Source of the DNA: Cyclospora cayetanensis
Lineage: Eukaryota > Apicomplexa > Conoidasida > Eucoccidiorida > Eimeriidae
DNA length: 64,000 bases
NCBI RefSeq assembly: GCF_002999335.1
Contig: NW_020312469.1
Span: 176,181 to 240,180, forward strand
Reading direction: 5' to 3'
Position numbers and translations under genes: made by a program. Below, in pieces: positions 35,227 through 46,290 of the stretch. The number at the start of each line of letters is the position of its first letter. The stretch's first letter is position 1. The notes beneath the pieces are model-generated. The model had not been told where the DNA came from. It did not search any database and saw only the letters and a program-made list of their open reading frames with translations.

Positions 35227-38200
35227 TCACTCAGCTGATGCACCAGGGCCGGGAGCATCTGACTGGTTGTTGCAGCTGCTGCCGGTGCAGTCTGGCGGAA
35301 CGTCTACATATAGCTGCTGCTGCTGCAGTCCAAGAACGGCAGCAACAGGCTGCAGCGCACGGACTAGCCCTTCGGGATACTTCCTAGGGATTGCTGCTGC
35401 TTGTGGTGGTACTGCCTGTAGGGTTGGGGGAACATCGATTCTCGCCTTCTTTCTTTGCTGGTGCTCTTGTCGCAGTAGCAACTGCTGCGTCTGCTGCTGC
35501 AAATGGAGCTGTAACAGTTGCTGCTGAAGAATAAGCTGCTGCTGTTGTTGAGCGGGTTCGGCTAACCGCCGCGCATGCAACAGCTGCTGCACTTGGTCGG
35601 GCGACAGCTGCTGGTGCATTGACAGCGTCTGCCGCTGCAGCAACAGTTGCCGCTGCAGGAGCAAAAGCCTCTGATGCAGTGCCAGGGTGGCAGCATCCAC
35701 TTGCGCAGGCACTGCGACACCAGAGGCTGTAGCTGCAGGCGGGAGCAATGCTACTGCTCCAGTTCTGTCTGTACCGGCTGTCGCAGCTGCGGCAGGTCCA
35801 GCAGCGGATGTTAAAAACGCAGCCATAGGAGAAGTTGTGAGTGCTGGAGCCAAGGCATATGAGGCGGCAACAGGAACTGCAACAGCAGCAGCAGGAACTG
35901 CAGCAGCAGCAGGAACTGCCGCAGCAGCAACAGCAGCAGCAGCAGGAACTGCCGCAACAGCAGCAGCAGCAGGAACTGCCGCAGTAGCAGCAGCAGCAGG
36001 AACTGCCGCAGTAGCAGTAGCAGCAGCAGCAGGAACTGCAGCAGTAGCAGCAGCAGCAGGAACTGCCGCAGTAGCAGCAGCAGCAGGAACTGCAACAGCA
36101 GCAGCAGCAGCAGGAACTGCAGCAGCAGCAGCAGCAGCAGGAACTGCAGCAGCAGCAGCAGCAGCAGGAGGAGGAGCAGCCGCAGTAGGTTTTGGACCCG
36201 TTTGCCTTCTTCTGCCGCTGGTATCCCGAAGCGCCTGGGCAGCTTGCAGTGTATCGGGAGGTAACTCTTTTTCTAGCTGCTGCAGTTGCTGCGGGAGCGG
36301 CCTCCGGCTACCCTTGCAGCGTATGCAATCTTGCTGGATTGCAACTGCTTGCAGAAGCAGCTGGTGCACTTGCTGCAGCAGTTCCTCTGGCGTTGCCTCT
36401 GCAGCGGCGGCTGCTGCTTCAATGTGCTGCTTCAGATACAGCACCAGCAGGAGCGCAGCCTGAGCGCCGACTTGCTGGATATACACTGGCCAGCTCATCT
36501 GCTGCAGCATTACAAGGCCTTGCTGTTGCTCCTCCTGTCGCTGCATTTGCTGTTTTTCATCCTGCGTGAGAGGCTGCAACCACTCCAATCGCCAGGCACC
36601 ACCCCTGAAGGCATCTGCTGCCGTGCTGCGGCTAAAGCGGAGATGGGGTCGAAAGAGGTGATAGGCAGTCCAACCACCACTTTTGGAGGCGTTGTTGCAG
36701 CCGCCACCGAGGAGAAGACGCTCGTGAGCAGGAGCTTGCTGCTGCTGACGCTTGGCTCCCACTGCAGCAGCAGCTGCTGCTGCTGTTGAGGCATCGCATG
36801 GAACGGAGGCGCGCTGCACTGCAGCAAGCAGTTCTTCTACGGCTGGCGGCTGCTGCTGCTGCTGCCGTAAAGCCCCTCTCTGCTGCTTTCCCCCTCCTGC
36901 GATAACGGGTGCTGCGGCTGCATTCACTGGTGCGGCTGTGCTTGCCGCAGCTTCTGCCGACGCCACACGTGCTGCGGCAGCGGCTGCTGCCAGTGAGCCA
37001 CTGGATGCACCTCCGCAGGCAGGCGCAGACATCGTGCTGTACATCCAGCTGCTTGCAGGGCCAGAACCGACTGCAGCTGCTGCTGCTGCAAGATCATCGT
37101 AACACCGCACAGCAGCAGAGCGAGCCTCATGCCACCCCAGCTCCTGCACGGAAAAGGTCAAGGCGTTGCTTCCGCAGGCAGTAGTGGGATCTCCAGCAGC
37201 AGCCGCCGTTGATGGCGCGGCAGGAAAAGCCTTCGAACGAGTATCCACTACCCACATGCCCTTCTCAATCAGAAAAGACAGTCCAGGACGTGTGCTGCAG
37301 CAACTCAAATACTGCTGCACTGCATGCTGCGACTCCTCTGCTCGCGTTGCCGCTTCTATTTTTGGTGCTGTGACTTCTTCAGTCTTCCGGAGACTTCCCC
37401 CCTTTGCTGTTTGTTCTGGTAGCGTCGCGTCGGCTTTCTGCGAATGCGCCTGCGATGGCGAAGCAGATGGAGGATCCTCCTTAACCTGTACTCGATGTTG
37501 CGGAAGCTCGAGATGCAATTTGCGGTTTTGCTGCTGCACAAAGTGACGCTGCCCACGCTGCCGCTTGCCGCATTCGTGCATCTCCTGCTGCTGTTGCTTC
37601 AACTGCTCCTGCATTAGGGATTCTTGCTGCTGAGTTCGCGCTGTCTCCACTGCTCCTGGCGCCGCTGCTTTTGGCACTGCTGCAGCTTCTGCTGCTGCTG
37701 CTGCTTTACAGAGAATCAATTGTAGCCAAATCTGAGCCATCTGTTGCGCTGCTTCCGACGCCACCCGCCAGCCGACAGAGGCACTCCTCGCAACAACGGG
37801 GAAAGCTCTCCTGCGAGTAAAGCCTTCAGAGATCCAGCTAGCTACCCACTTCCCCCTGCTGCTGCTACCAGCCGCGCTGTTGCCACAGCATTCAAATAAG
37901 ACGCAGCCACGCACACCAACAGCCTCGGCAGCTTCTGCCGCTGCTACTGCATTTGCAGGATCTAAGGATGTCAGCGGCACTGGAGCTCCCCAGAGGCTGT
38001 AAAGAGGGGCTGCAGAAGCAGCGCCTGCCGCTGCGTCTGTTGCAGCAGAAGGACGAGGAAACGCTTCAAAAGCACCCCCAGCCGCAGTCGCTACCACTTC
38101 CGCAACAAATGCCTGAGGCAGGTGCTGAAGAAAGGCTGGCAGTTCGGCGGGTAATTTTGGTGCCGTTGGTGCGAATGCTGCCGTCGCTGCCAATGCCGCT

Positions 38201-40578
38201 TTCGCTGCCAATGCTGCTGCTGCTGCAGTGCCTAACGCTGGTGCGGCAGCAGCAGCTCCCGCTGCGTCTGCTGCTGCTGAGGATTTGAATAAGCCTCTAA
38301 AACTGGTTGGACTCGCTCTGGGAGTCTCGTCGGGAGTCGAAGACTCGCGTTGCTGGTAATGCAGCTGCCCCTCCTCTGCAGCCTGAGCAGCAGCCGCGGC
38401 TGCAAGTGCAGCAGCAGCGCCAGCGGGAGGCAGCTTCTTCATGTGGATACTGCCGCTGCAGCCGCTGGTCAGCTGCAGCTCCAGTACCCTCGACTGGAAG
38501 ACAGCGGCAGCCTTTTGCTTGGCAACAGCGAACGGATAGCGCCCAACAACAAACGCAGCCGCAGCAGCTGCCGCGCCAAATCGCCACCAGCAAATCCACC
38601 TCACACCTTCCGAATCGAACCGCAAGCCACAACTGCTCGTGCTGCTGCTGCTTGTGCTGCTGCTGACTGCAGCAGGGGCAGAAGCAGTCGCGTCTCCGTC
38701 CTCCACATCCAAGACGAAGAGAACTTCTGTGTCAGGGGTTGCTGCCACTGCTGCTGCGGCAGCTGCCGAGGCGCTGCTGGTGTTGCTGTTAGTCTTGGTG
38801 GGGTTGTCGCTCCCTCCCTCAGTATCCTTCAGCTGCTGCCGAAAGCGTAAGGCTAGTTCCCTAGCCAAGGCTGGACCATACCTGAAACGCGAACAAACTC
38901 GCTAGATCTATGGATCTATTACTGCTCGCAGCCGGCTCCTACTCGTAAGGAGCCGTAGAGGCATGCGTTGCGTGGCGCTAGCTACTACTCGTAAGGAGCC
39001 GTAAAGGCATGCTTTGCGTGGCGCTAGCTCCTACTCGAAAGGAGCCGTAAAGGCATGCTTTGCGTGGCGCTAGCTACTACTCGAAAGGAGCCGTAAAGGC
39101 ATGCATTGCGTGGCGCTAGCTCCTACTCGGAAGGAGCCGTAAAGGCATGCATTGCGTGGCGCTAGCTCCTACTCGGAAGGAGCCGTAAAGGCATGCATTG
39201 CGTGGCGCTAGCTACTACTCGTAAGGAGCCGTAAAGGCATGCATTGCGTGGCGCTAGCTACTACTCGTAAGGAGCCGTAGAGGCATGCATTGCGTGGCGC
39301 TAGCTACTACTCGTAAGGAGCCGTAGAGGCATGCATTGCGTGGCGCTAGCTAGGGCTTTTTACGCGCGCCTTGCGAGCACCCGATGCGCGTGCACGAAAC
39401 AAGGCTGCACAGTTTGAAGGCTGCTTTTTAAGCTCCTCTTCGTGTCAAACTATCCAAGAACTAAGGGGTAGCGTTCGGAGCTTACTTGGATACAGCAAAG
39501 CTTCGGCTGTATTTCCTGCCTCCCGACGACCAGCGGCAAATCCATGAGGCTTGAGATCCTGAGCCTCTAAAGTAGACGCCTTCTGGAATGTCTCCATCGC
39601 CAGGGGGAGCAGCAGCAGTCGCTGCTGCTGTTGCTGCAGCGGTGGGTGGAATAATGCTCGCTGTTGCAGCTGCTGGATTGGAAGCAGTATCTGTGGCGGC
39701 AGCTGCAACAACGCCAGGAGCACATGCAGAATCTGAGGCGGGGGATTCGCTCTCAACGTGGTGCTGCTGTTGCTGCTGTTGTTGCTGCTGTTGCTGCTGG
39801 TGTTGCTGCTGCTGCTGCTGCTGGTGTTGCTGCTGTTGCTGGTGTTGCTCGGCATCCCCACCCGCGATCTTATGGCTCCAATACTTTTCAGCTAGTACAC
39901 GAGCCTGTGAATTTACAAACACTTGAAAGTATTTCGCATCGTGGAGAGGAGAGGCCCTCCCCTATTGTGTGCATCCCTTCTACAGATGCACATCCATGCA
40001 TGTCTATAAGCTGAGTGAACTTGGTGGGTGTTGCTACACTTTTGCCTTGAAGAGATTACCTGTTCATCCCCGAAGTCTCGAACGCGGAAGTATTTGTACT
40101 TGTGTTTATTTGCTGCGTCTAGCCAGCAGCAACACCATGCCCCGCTGCTGCTACTGTACCGCACACCCCCCACAGTCTTCCTCGCTGTTGCTGCCCCTTG
40201 GGAGCCGCAGCTGCGGCTGTTGCTGCTGGAAGCTGCTGGCTCCTTCTCCCAGGTGCTCGACGGGGATGCGGCAGCAGCGAAGACAGGAGCAGACTCTGCT
40301 CCCGCTGACGATGCAGGTGCAGTTGAGACAGGTGCTGCGGCAGCCTCTGGGCAAGACGCAGTTACGGCTGGGGGAAAAGCTACTTCGGGAGCAGCGCCAG
40401 CAGCGCCAGCAGCAGCAAACGGTGCTGCTGCCGATGCTGCGGGAGACTCTTCAGGCGTCGCTGTTGAAGCTACTCCGACCTCGATGCAGGCTGATGTCTG
40501 TGCCACTGAGGGCACTTCCGTTGCCGCTGCGGCTCCTGGGCCTACAGTCAGCCCATCAAGCGAATGTTTCTGCTGCAT
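35227..40578 (-). CDS. ApiAP2 transcription factor with at least two AP2 domains
   Basis: Probable DNA-binding regulator. Exons 40578-40060, 39904-39486 and 38881-35227 join in phase and give about 1,530 residues. AP2 domain 1 runs GVRYSSSSGAW to KYFRVRDFGDEQ, then across the intron to ARVLAEKYWSHKI. Domain 2 runs EGVYFRGSGSQ to RSFAVSK, then across the next intron to YGPALARELALRFRQQL. Both are cut after the beta strands and before the helix. A poly-Gln/His stretch separates them. Exon 3 has three weaker AP2-like segments: 38610-38476 (EGVRWICWW), 37917-37707 (KWVASWISEGFTRRRAF) and 37284-37089 (FSVQELGWHEARSAA). The rest is Ala- and Gln-rich. The intron between exons 2 and 3 holds nine 46-bp repeats. 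The ATG at 40578 is a minimum start, and upstream exons may exist. Target genes are unknown. Confidence 0.88.
35865..36180 (-). repeat. Ala-Val-Pro coding repeat in the ApiAP2 gene
   Basis: A run of about a dozen imperfect units of the type gcagcagcaggaactgc on the + strand. On the coding strand it reads as VPAAAA blocks with small changes. Units differ in length by whole triplets, so the frame is kept. It is likely a flexible linker and prone to length change. Confidence 0.85.
38939..39352 (-). repeat. Nine-unit 46-bp minisatellite inside the intron splitting AP2 domain 2
   Basis: Nine copies of a 46-bp unit in exact register; the GCATGC core recurs at 38961, 39007, 39053, 39099, 39145, 39191, 39237, 39283 and 39329. 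Copies differ at only a few bases (gtag/gtaa, gcatgcg/gcatgct/gcatgca, tactcgtaag/tactcggaag). The unit also contains ggagcc facing ggctcc, which can form a small hairpin, and the palindrome gctagc. As 46 is not a multiple of three, it is not coding, fitting its place in the 604-bp intron 39485-38882. Confidence 0.95.
38961..39334. promoter_or_regulatory. Array of nine GCATGC sites, possible ApiAP2 binding array
   Basis: Each 46-bp unit carries one GCATGC. Six of nine read GCATGCA. The motif TGCATGC is known as an apicomplexan AP2-type binding site in Plasmodium and Toxoplasma. Nine evenly spaced copies within an ApiAP2 gene could act as an intronic enhancer or autoregulatory element. The sites are seen; the regulatory role is inference. 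Confidence 0.3.
39758..39851 (-). repeat. CAG/CAA poly-Gln tract between the two AP2 domains
   Basis: About 90 bases of CTG and TTG triplets on the + strand read as Gln with interspersed His on the - strand. They form the linker between AP2 domains 1 and 2. Mixed CAG and CAA codons suggest an older, partly stabilised tract. Confidence 0.9.
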
Positions 40579-41787
40579 TACCAAAACAGCAGCAACGGCT
40601 GCTGCTGTTGCTGCTGCAGCGCGAGATAGAAGCGAGCCATAGGTGGGCGCTGCAGCGAAAGGCCACTGCTGCTGGTGCTGCTATTGCCTTGAAATCTTTC
40701 GCGCTGCTTTCCCTTTGGTGGCGCAACCGCAACTGGTGTACATACACCGCAAGCCTGTGTGATTGGTATCGCTCGTGCAGAGACAGCAGCGAGACGCCCT
40801 CAACAAGAACCCCACAATTTTCTTGGAGTTGTAATTTCCGTTGTTACTGCTGTTCACTGCTGTCGCTGTTTGCTCGAAAAGAGAAGCAAGTCTGCTGGTG
40901 CTCCTATTGTTGCTATTGCTGCCGTTGCTACTACTGCTGCTGCTGATGATGATGATGATCACTCTATAAAAAGGTTATAATGCCTCGTGATGTATTTCGT
41001 GATACTCCAAAGAGTTAAAAGAAACTGAAACATCAAAACGCCGCCGCTGCTACTGCAGCAGCAGCACACCACAGGATGTTGTTGATGCAAACACCGTCAC
41101 CGGGGCGGCCGCTGCCGCTGCACGAAAATAACTGCTGCGTGCTGCTGCTGCTGCTTCGAAGGGCAGCAGCAGCAGCCACCAGTAGCTGCTGTTGAAGCAA
41201 GCAGAGCAGCTTTCCGAGACTTAGAACGTTCCGTTAAACCTGCATCTTGCATCTTCAGTGTATCCACTCATGGCATTAGAGAAACAAGCTTCCAGTCTAC
41301 CACCATCCCCCGCTGGGACTGGTGCTGGCACTGTGGTCGCTGCCGACAAAAGTGCAGCCATCAGCGGCGGAGGTGGTGCTCCTAGAGCAGCAGTCCCATG
41401 TCTGCCAAGACATTCGCAGGAGCGACAAAGCCTTCTGCGCTCTTGCTTTCTCCTTGATCTTTGTGTTTTGTAGCAGCCGCTCTGCAGCTGTCACCCCGAA
41501 GTGCTTCTGGTGCGCTTTTCTGGTGTTGTTGCTACCGGGCGTTCAATGGGCAAGCCCCCCCTCCCCCCCAGCGGCACTGCGCGTATTCTCATTTTATGGC
41601 TGCCGGAACCGCACAGACAGCAACGGCAGCAGTATTCCAGATTTCGAGCTCGGTGATCTGTCGCTCTTTGGCTCCCCTTACCCTTGTACTTTGATTGCGC
41701 CAGCACCTGGTGGTGATGCCGTTTTCCGGTGTACGTACTGCGGCCGCTACTTCTAGGACTGGCTGCCAACGTCCACGCACGTGAACG
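40579..41787. other. Interval between divergent ApiAP2 and coiled-coil genes, triplet-rich
   Basis: CTG-type triplets continue on the + strand to about 40950, which hints at more 5' exons of the - strand ApiAP2 gene. None could be joined with confidence. A + strand ORF with ATG at 41270 (MALEKQASSLPP) could be an upstream exon of the next gene, but no clean donor in phase was found. Both promoters should lie here. Confidence 0.4.
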
Positions 41788-43129
41788 ATGGCTCCCTCCT
41801 CGCCTCTCTCTCCATCCCCCCTCCCTACCACTGCCAGCAGTGGAAGCAGCACGAGCAATGGCAGCAGCAGCAGCATATCTCCACTGCAACACGCACTAGT
41901 TGGGTGGTCTACTTTGTGGCAGTTCCCGCCGCCTCCCTCTACCCCACGAATCCTCTCGCTTGCCGTAACCCGAGAGGTCGCTGCTGTATTAGCCTTGCTG
42001 CAGTCTGCAGGCACCACCGCTGCTGCTGCCCCTGCTGCTGCTGCTGCTGCACTCCCCCGTCTCCTCCAGCTTGCAGAAGAGGGCCCCTTCAGAAGACAAA
42101 TTGAAGACTTCCTTGCTGCTCTTCAAATCAGGATCCAGGCAAGGGTTTAGGGTTGTGGACTGGGGCTGTAGTCGAGCGCACAAAAAGGTTATAAGCTGAA
42201 GGGGGGATTCTTAAAACTTTGCTTTTCGACCTTAACTTTTGTATTCTAAGGATTGCGCGCAGGCGAGCTTTGACAAAGCGGTTGGGGAGCTGTGGTGGCA
42301 GTTTATTCAAACAGCTTCATCAACAACAACGGAAAACCAGCTCTTCAACTCGGTGGAGCTGCAGTGAGCACGAATCCCGAAGGCTTGGCAATATCCGTGC
42401 AATGTATCCTCATATCTACGTGCCAGCAAAACAATCGAGCGCATACAGATTACTCCTCTTGATGCGTTCCTGCATCCAGCGCTAACTGACGCCGCCTTCA
42501 TACCCACCCCTGAAGCTCGTGCTGCTTGCTAAGGGCTGAGGCTTTCGGCTCTAGGTTTTGTTCTCAGGCTGCCTTCAGTGGTGGACTTTGAGAAACGATT
42601 GAATCTCGAGAGAGAAGCAATCAATCTCAGAGATAAAGTTGCACAGTGCAGGAGGAATACAGCAAAGCACAAACTCTTAGTTGACAAGGTAAAAGGCGTA
42701 AACTGAGGAGGCTCACGGTCGAACATGGGGAGATTCTCTGGTGGATGTTATTCGTTGGCTTCGAGACTTCCTTCTAGGGGGAAGAAATGAGATTTCTAGG
42801 GGCCTAGGTTTAGGATTTGTGTGCAGCTCAAGACAGAAATGGAATTTCTAGACGGAGAACTCGAAACAATACTTGCAAAAGAAGAGTGCGTTCTCTTCAG
42901 GGTTTGCCGTGTGGACGTTATGGTTCACGAGATGGTGTTACCAGGTTGGCATTACAAGTGAACCTTGTGCCCCCGCATATGAAGACTCTTATACGGTGAA
43001 GTTTCTTATGAGTCAGCATGCATCTCAGCTCGCGGGGTGGACATGTGCCTCACAGTATTCGGAGTTTGTTTTCTTTGCTGCAGGGCTTTGAAACTAGAGA
43101 TCCCACTTTCTACATCTGACTTTGCTTGA
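41788..43129 (+). CDS. Small coiled-coil protein, Mis12-like layout (kinetochore candidate)
   Basis: Five exons join in phase: 41788-42138, 42263-42363 (or from 42251), 42568-42688, 42827-42885 and 43084-43129, about 225 residues. The ATG has A at -3 and G at +4. The first donor appears to be GC (CAG|GCAAGG). Other joins use GT-AG and complete split codons exactly (CA|G Gln, GA|G Glu). The N-terminus is Ser/Pro/Ala-rich. Then a helical part (RRQIEDFLAALQIRIQ, FDKAVGELWWQFIQ) is followed by FNSVELQLPSVVDFEKRL and a long coiled coil to ILAKEEALKLEIPLS. This order (helical bundle with a Phe-Asp-Lys segment, a short Leu-Pro linker, then coiled coil) resembles Mis12 of the kinetochore Mis12 complex. 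The resemblance is in layout and a few residues only. Another coiled-coil family is possible. Confidence 0.65.
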
Positions 43130-44649
43130 ACCTTCAGCGTTTGAACGCTTCATTCACTAAGGGAAAACGGAAGATCAATCGCAGCGCAGGAAATGAACTC
43201 TGAGCTCTAGATGCGGCACAGTTCCTTCCATACCTTAGGCGGAGTTGCACTGCATCCACGCACCTTTCCAATCTCATTATTAAGCAGCAACGGGGGCTGG
43301 TGCTAATACAAGTCATTAGAGTCTCTAGGCGGGTTGAAAGGCACAGCGATACATCCACCCCTAGGAGGGGTTGTTCGCCAAAAGACGCCTCGCAATAAGC
43401 TCACGCACACCTCGACCATACGCCGTCATTCGTCGTAAAGCTTCATGACCCAGCGCTTGGGATTAAAGACTTGCTGCGCGGTTGCCACTTGGTGCAAGCG
43501 AGGTGCTCTGGAGTTTGCTTTGTGTGCTGCTGCAATTCCAGGGGTCCACCCTGTCTAGAGGCTTTCTGTCGGATTTGCCTATGAAAAGCCTTTTTGTGCT
43601 TTTTTGGGAAGGCACTGGGTTCTTGACGTTTTCAGCTTAGAACAAACCGCTTTGATTGTTCCCAGTAGCTTCCAGTTGGTCAATTGTGTTTCCCTGCCCT
43701 TTCTAATTAGTCTATGGCATGTCACATTTCCAGAGGCAGATTCAACAATGCTGCTACCTCCACTACATGTGTACCACTACATATACTTATGAATGCACAG
43801 ATATTAAATAAGCACCTGCATATGTATACACGCTTGCGGTACCATTTGATACGCAGACTTCAAGGTGGTCATATTTAAGTATGTATACGCACATGCAAAG
43901 GCATGTCTGGATGCATACACATGCCTATATTCGTGCGTATCGCTGCACATATGTGTACTTTTTAAGTGTTGGTACACAGATGCGCATATGCGCAATATTT
44001 GTTTTTTTATGTGAAGGCGTACCGCTCCTGCATATCTCTTCTCCATACATGCTGATTGGAGGACCGCTCCGATGGAGCTGTATATTCGTCAAGTTATTTG
44101 AAGAAGCAGGAATACATATACGGCAAGCTGTGGAGAAAAATTGTTGGGGGGGATGTATGCCAAATGGAAAGGCATTCTTTATCGAGGGCCAACAACCTGC
44201 CAGCCTAGAGAAATGACGGCAAAAAAACAAGCGCACAAAGTGTCGGTTTCATGCTGCCTGAAGGGTCAATTTGGGCAGCACTTCACCAGTTTATGTGGGA
44301 TTCTAAGGAAACCACGTGCGCCTCGGGGTGGCAATACAATATTTGTACACTTTGTGGTATACACGTGCGTGGCTGTGCATTTCGCTCGGCACATCCGCAA
44401 TCTAGGTACACAAGTCGACGTAAAAGTACCTATGTTTTTTCTGTGTACATGTTGTGCTTAAATATGTAGACAGTTAAGTGTAAGTAACATACCTTCATTA
44501 TGCAAGTGTAGTTAAGCGCCTGTAACTAGGGTTTCTTGAGCGCCAAGCTACACATTGGCACTTTGTGCTACACTATTTATATGTAATAAAGAATCAGTAA
44601 AGAAACGAGGAAGTGATTTTGCTTGGTTAAGCTTATTGTAGAGTACTAT
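43130..44649. other. Intergenic region with alternating purine-pyrimidine tracts
   Basis: No gene supported. From 43800 to 44000 there are many overlapping near-palindromes of the type atgcatac and gcgcatatgcgc. A + strand ORF (43881-44216) across them encodes His/Tyr-rich sequence typical of translated simple sequence. From about 44650 the sequence passes into the decayed retroelement. Confidence 0.5.
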
Positions 44650-45608
44650 TGGCTCGACATAAGAAAGTGCAACGTGTGTCCGTGCTAGAGTAGTAGCTGG
44701 AATGCTTATGGGGTGAAGAGTACCCTGGCTGTACCTCTCCGTTCTTCACACGAACTATGAGGGGCACTGGCAGGATATCCCTGAAGTTTTTTTAAAGATG
44801 CTCCATAGTATTTTATCAAGCTTATATTGAGTTTGGGATTAAGTGCCTATATTGAGAGAGCTCAAATGAGGCGCGATGGTTGATACCGCCATATGGCTCG
44901 ATCCAGCTACTCCCCGCTCACTTACTGGCTGTGAATGCAGTGATAAACTGCTTCTTTTTCGCACAAGGCCAAAACACGTTGCGTGCATCAGTATAGCTCA
45001 CGCGCAACCCCGAACATTCGGGGCCCCCGCAGGCTTCTTGCCTTGAGCTTCTTTGCGTAAGACATGCAAAGTCCAAAAGAAGAACTGATACAGAAACCGA
45101 GGCTCAATAAGATTTAGCAGGATAAGGTCTTGCTCACTATGGATATTAAACGGACCACTCAACTAAGAACGGCATGCACTGCAGCCAGATGATAAATGAA
45201 TAGTCAATCTGTCAATCCTATCTACCTGATTTTTATCTTCTTTTAATCAAGAGAAAGGGTATTCACTAGCTTTTTTTCTTTGGAAAGCAAGCTGGGGGAA
45301 AATCTTTCTGTTGGTGGAAACTTGACGGTGGTAAGACGTTTGTTGGGCCGGCCCTACCAGCAAAAATATGAGCGCATTAAACCCAGGATTGGTGAGGCAG
45401 CATAAATAATCAGCCGAGATGAATATTTATGGATGTGTCGATGAGGAGATGCACAACAGAAAAGTACGGCAGCAGTAAGGATGGGCAAGCACTAGAATTT
45501 TTCCTTCATCTGCGAAGTACCCAATAAAGTATGTCTCCAGCTGGCTGATCAAATCAAGTGCTCCTTGAGGCATCTATATTGGAGGGAGAAATATTTTAGT
45601 GGTGGCTC

Positions 45609-46290
45609 TACTCTTGCAGAGGAAGTTGCTTGCCTAAAGGAATTTTTACGTTGCAAACCTGCACACAAGCGGTGATTCATCATCATGCCAGGGGCAACTC
45701 AACAAAAAGCTCAGGAGGGCTCAAAAACCTGAGACACGGGAATTCATCAATAGTTTGGTATCTAGAGAATTTTGAAACTGTGGCTCGCAAAGCCGGAAAG
45801 CAGACGGAAAGCTGCTTTGTCAGTGGGTGATGTCGGGTCTCACAAACTTAAGCGTCAGGTGTTCGCAATTAGGCAGCCACTAGGCGATCTAATCAACATG
45901 TAGGCCTCGAATAAATGAGACGATACTTGGGGTGTCAGGAGCACTCGAGCGCGCATCCTGTGTCCTTGGCTGAGAAACAACAACCATTTCAGGACTTAGG
46001 ACATATGGAGGTCCGAACTGTGTCAATCGGGCCTACTCCACAGCCTAAAGGAAACGCAAAATGAATGCTATAGGGAATGCAGAAAAATCAAAGAGGAAGC
46101 CTGCCCTCCTAGGCTGCTTTCAAAGCTCCACTGCGCTTACTCAGCTTCTTCTGTGGGAAATCGGATCATATGCTCCGAAACTGCAAGTGCATGACAAAGC
46201 CAAAGAACTTGGACAAAAGAACTGGGCCCAGTAAACGCAAGCTTTACGGCAAGCAAAAAGGGCGTATAAGGGAAATCTTAGCATTCACGC
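45609..46290 (+). pseudogene. Gag remnant with zinc knuckle
   Basis: The segment SSIVWYLENFETVARKAG (about 45750-45803) resembles the conserved Gag stretch of LTR elements. About 340 bases on, at 46144-46182, FCGKSDHMLRNC has the spacing C-x4-H-x4-C of a CCHC zinc knuckle. The expected first Cys is replaced by Ser, and a basic tail follows. Stops between the two pieces show it is not functional. Confidence 0.6.

Noticed and set aside
41270..41473. ATG-starting ORF MALEKQASSLPP as first exon of the coiled-coil gene
   Set aside because: No donor in phase with the ATG at 41788 was found. The 41788 start has the better context, so the ORF is only mentioned as possible.
43881..44216. 111-residue + strand ORF rich in His and Tyr
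   Set aside because: It is a translation of simple alternating-base sequence (atgcatac-type tracts), not a protein pattern.
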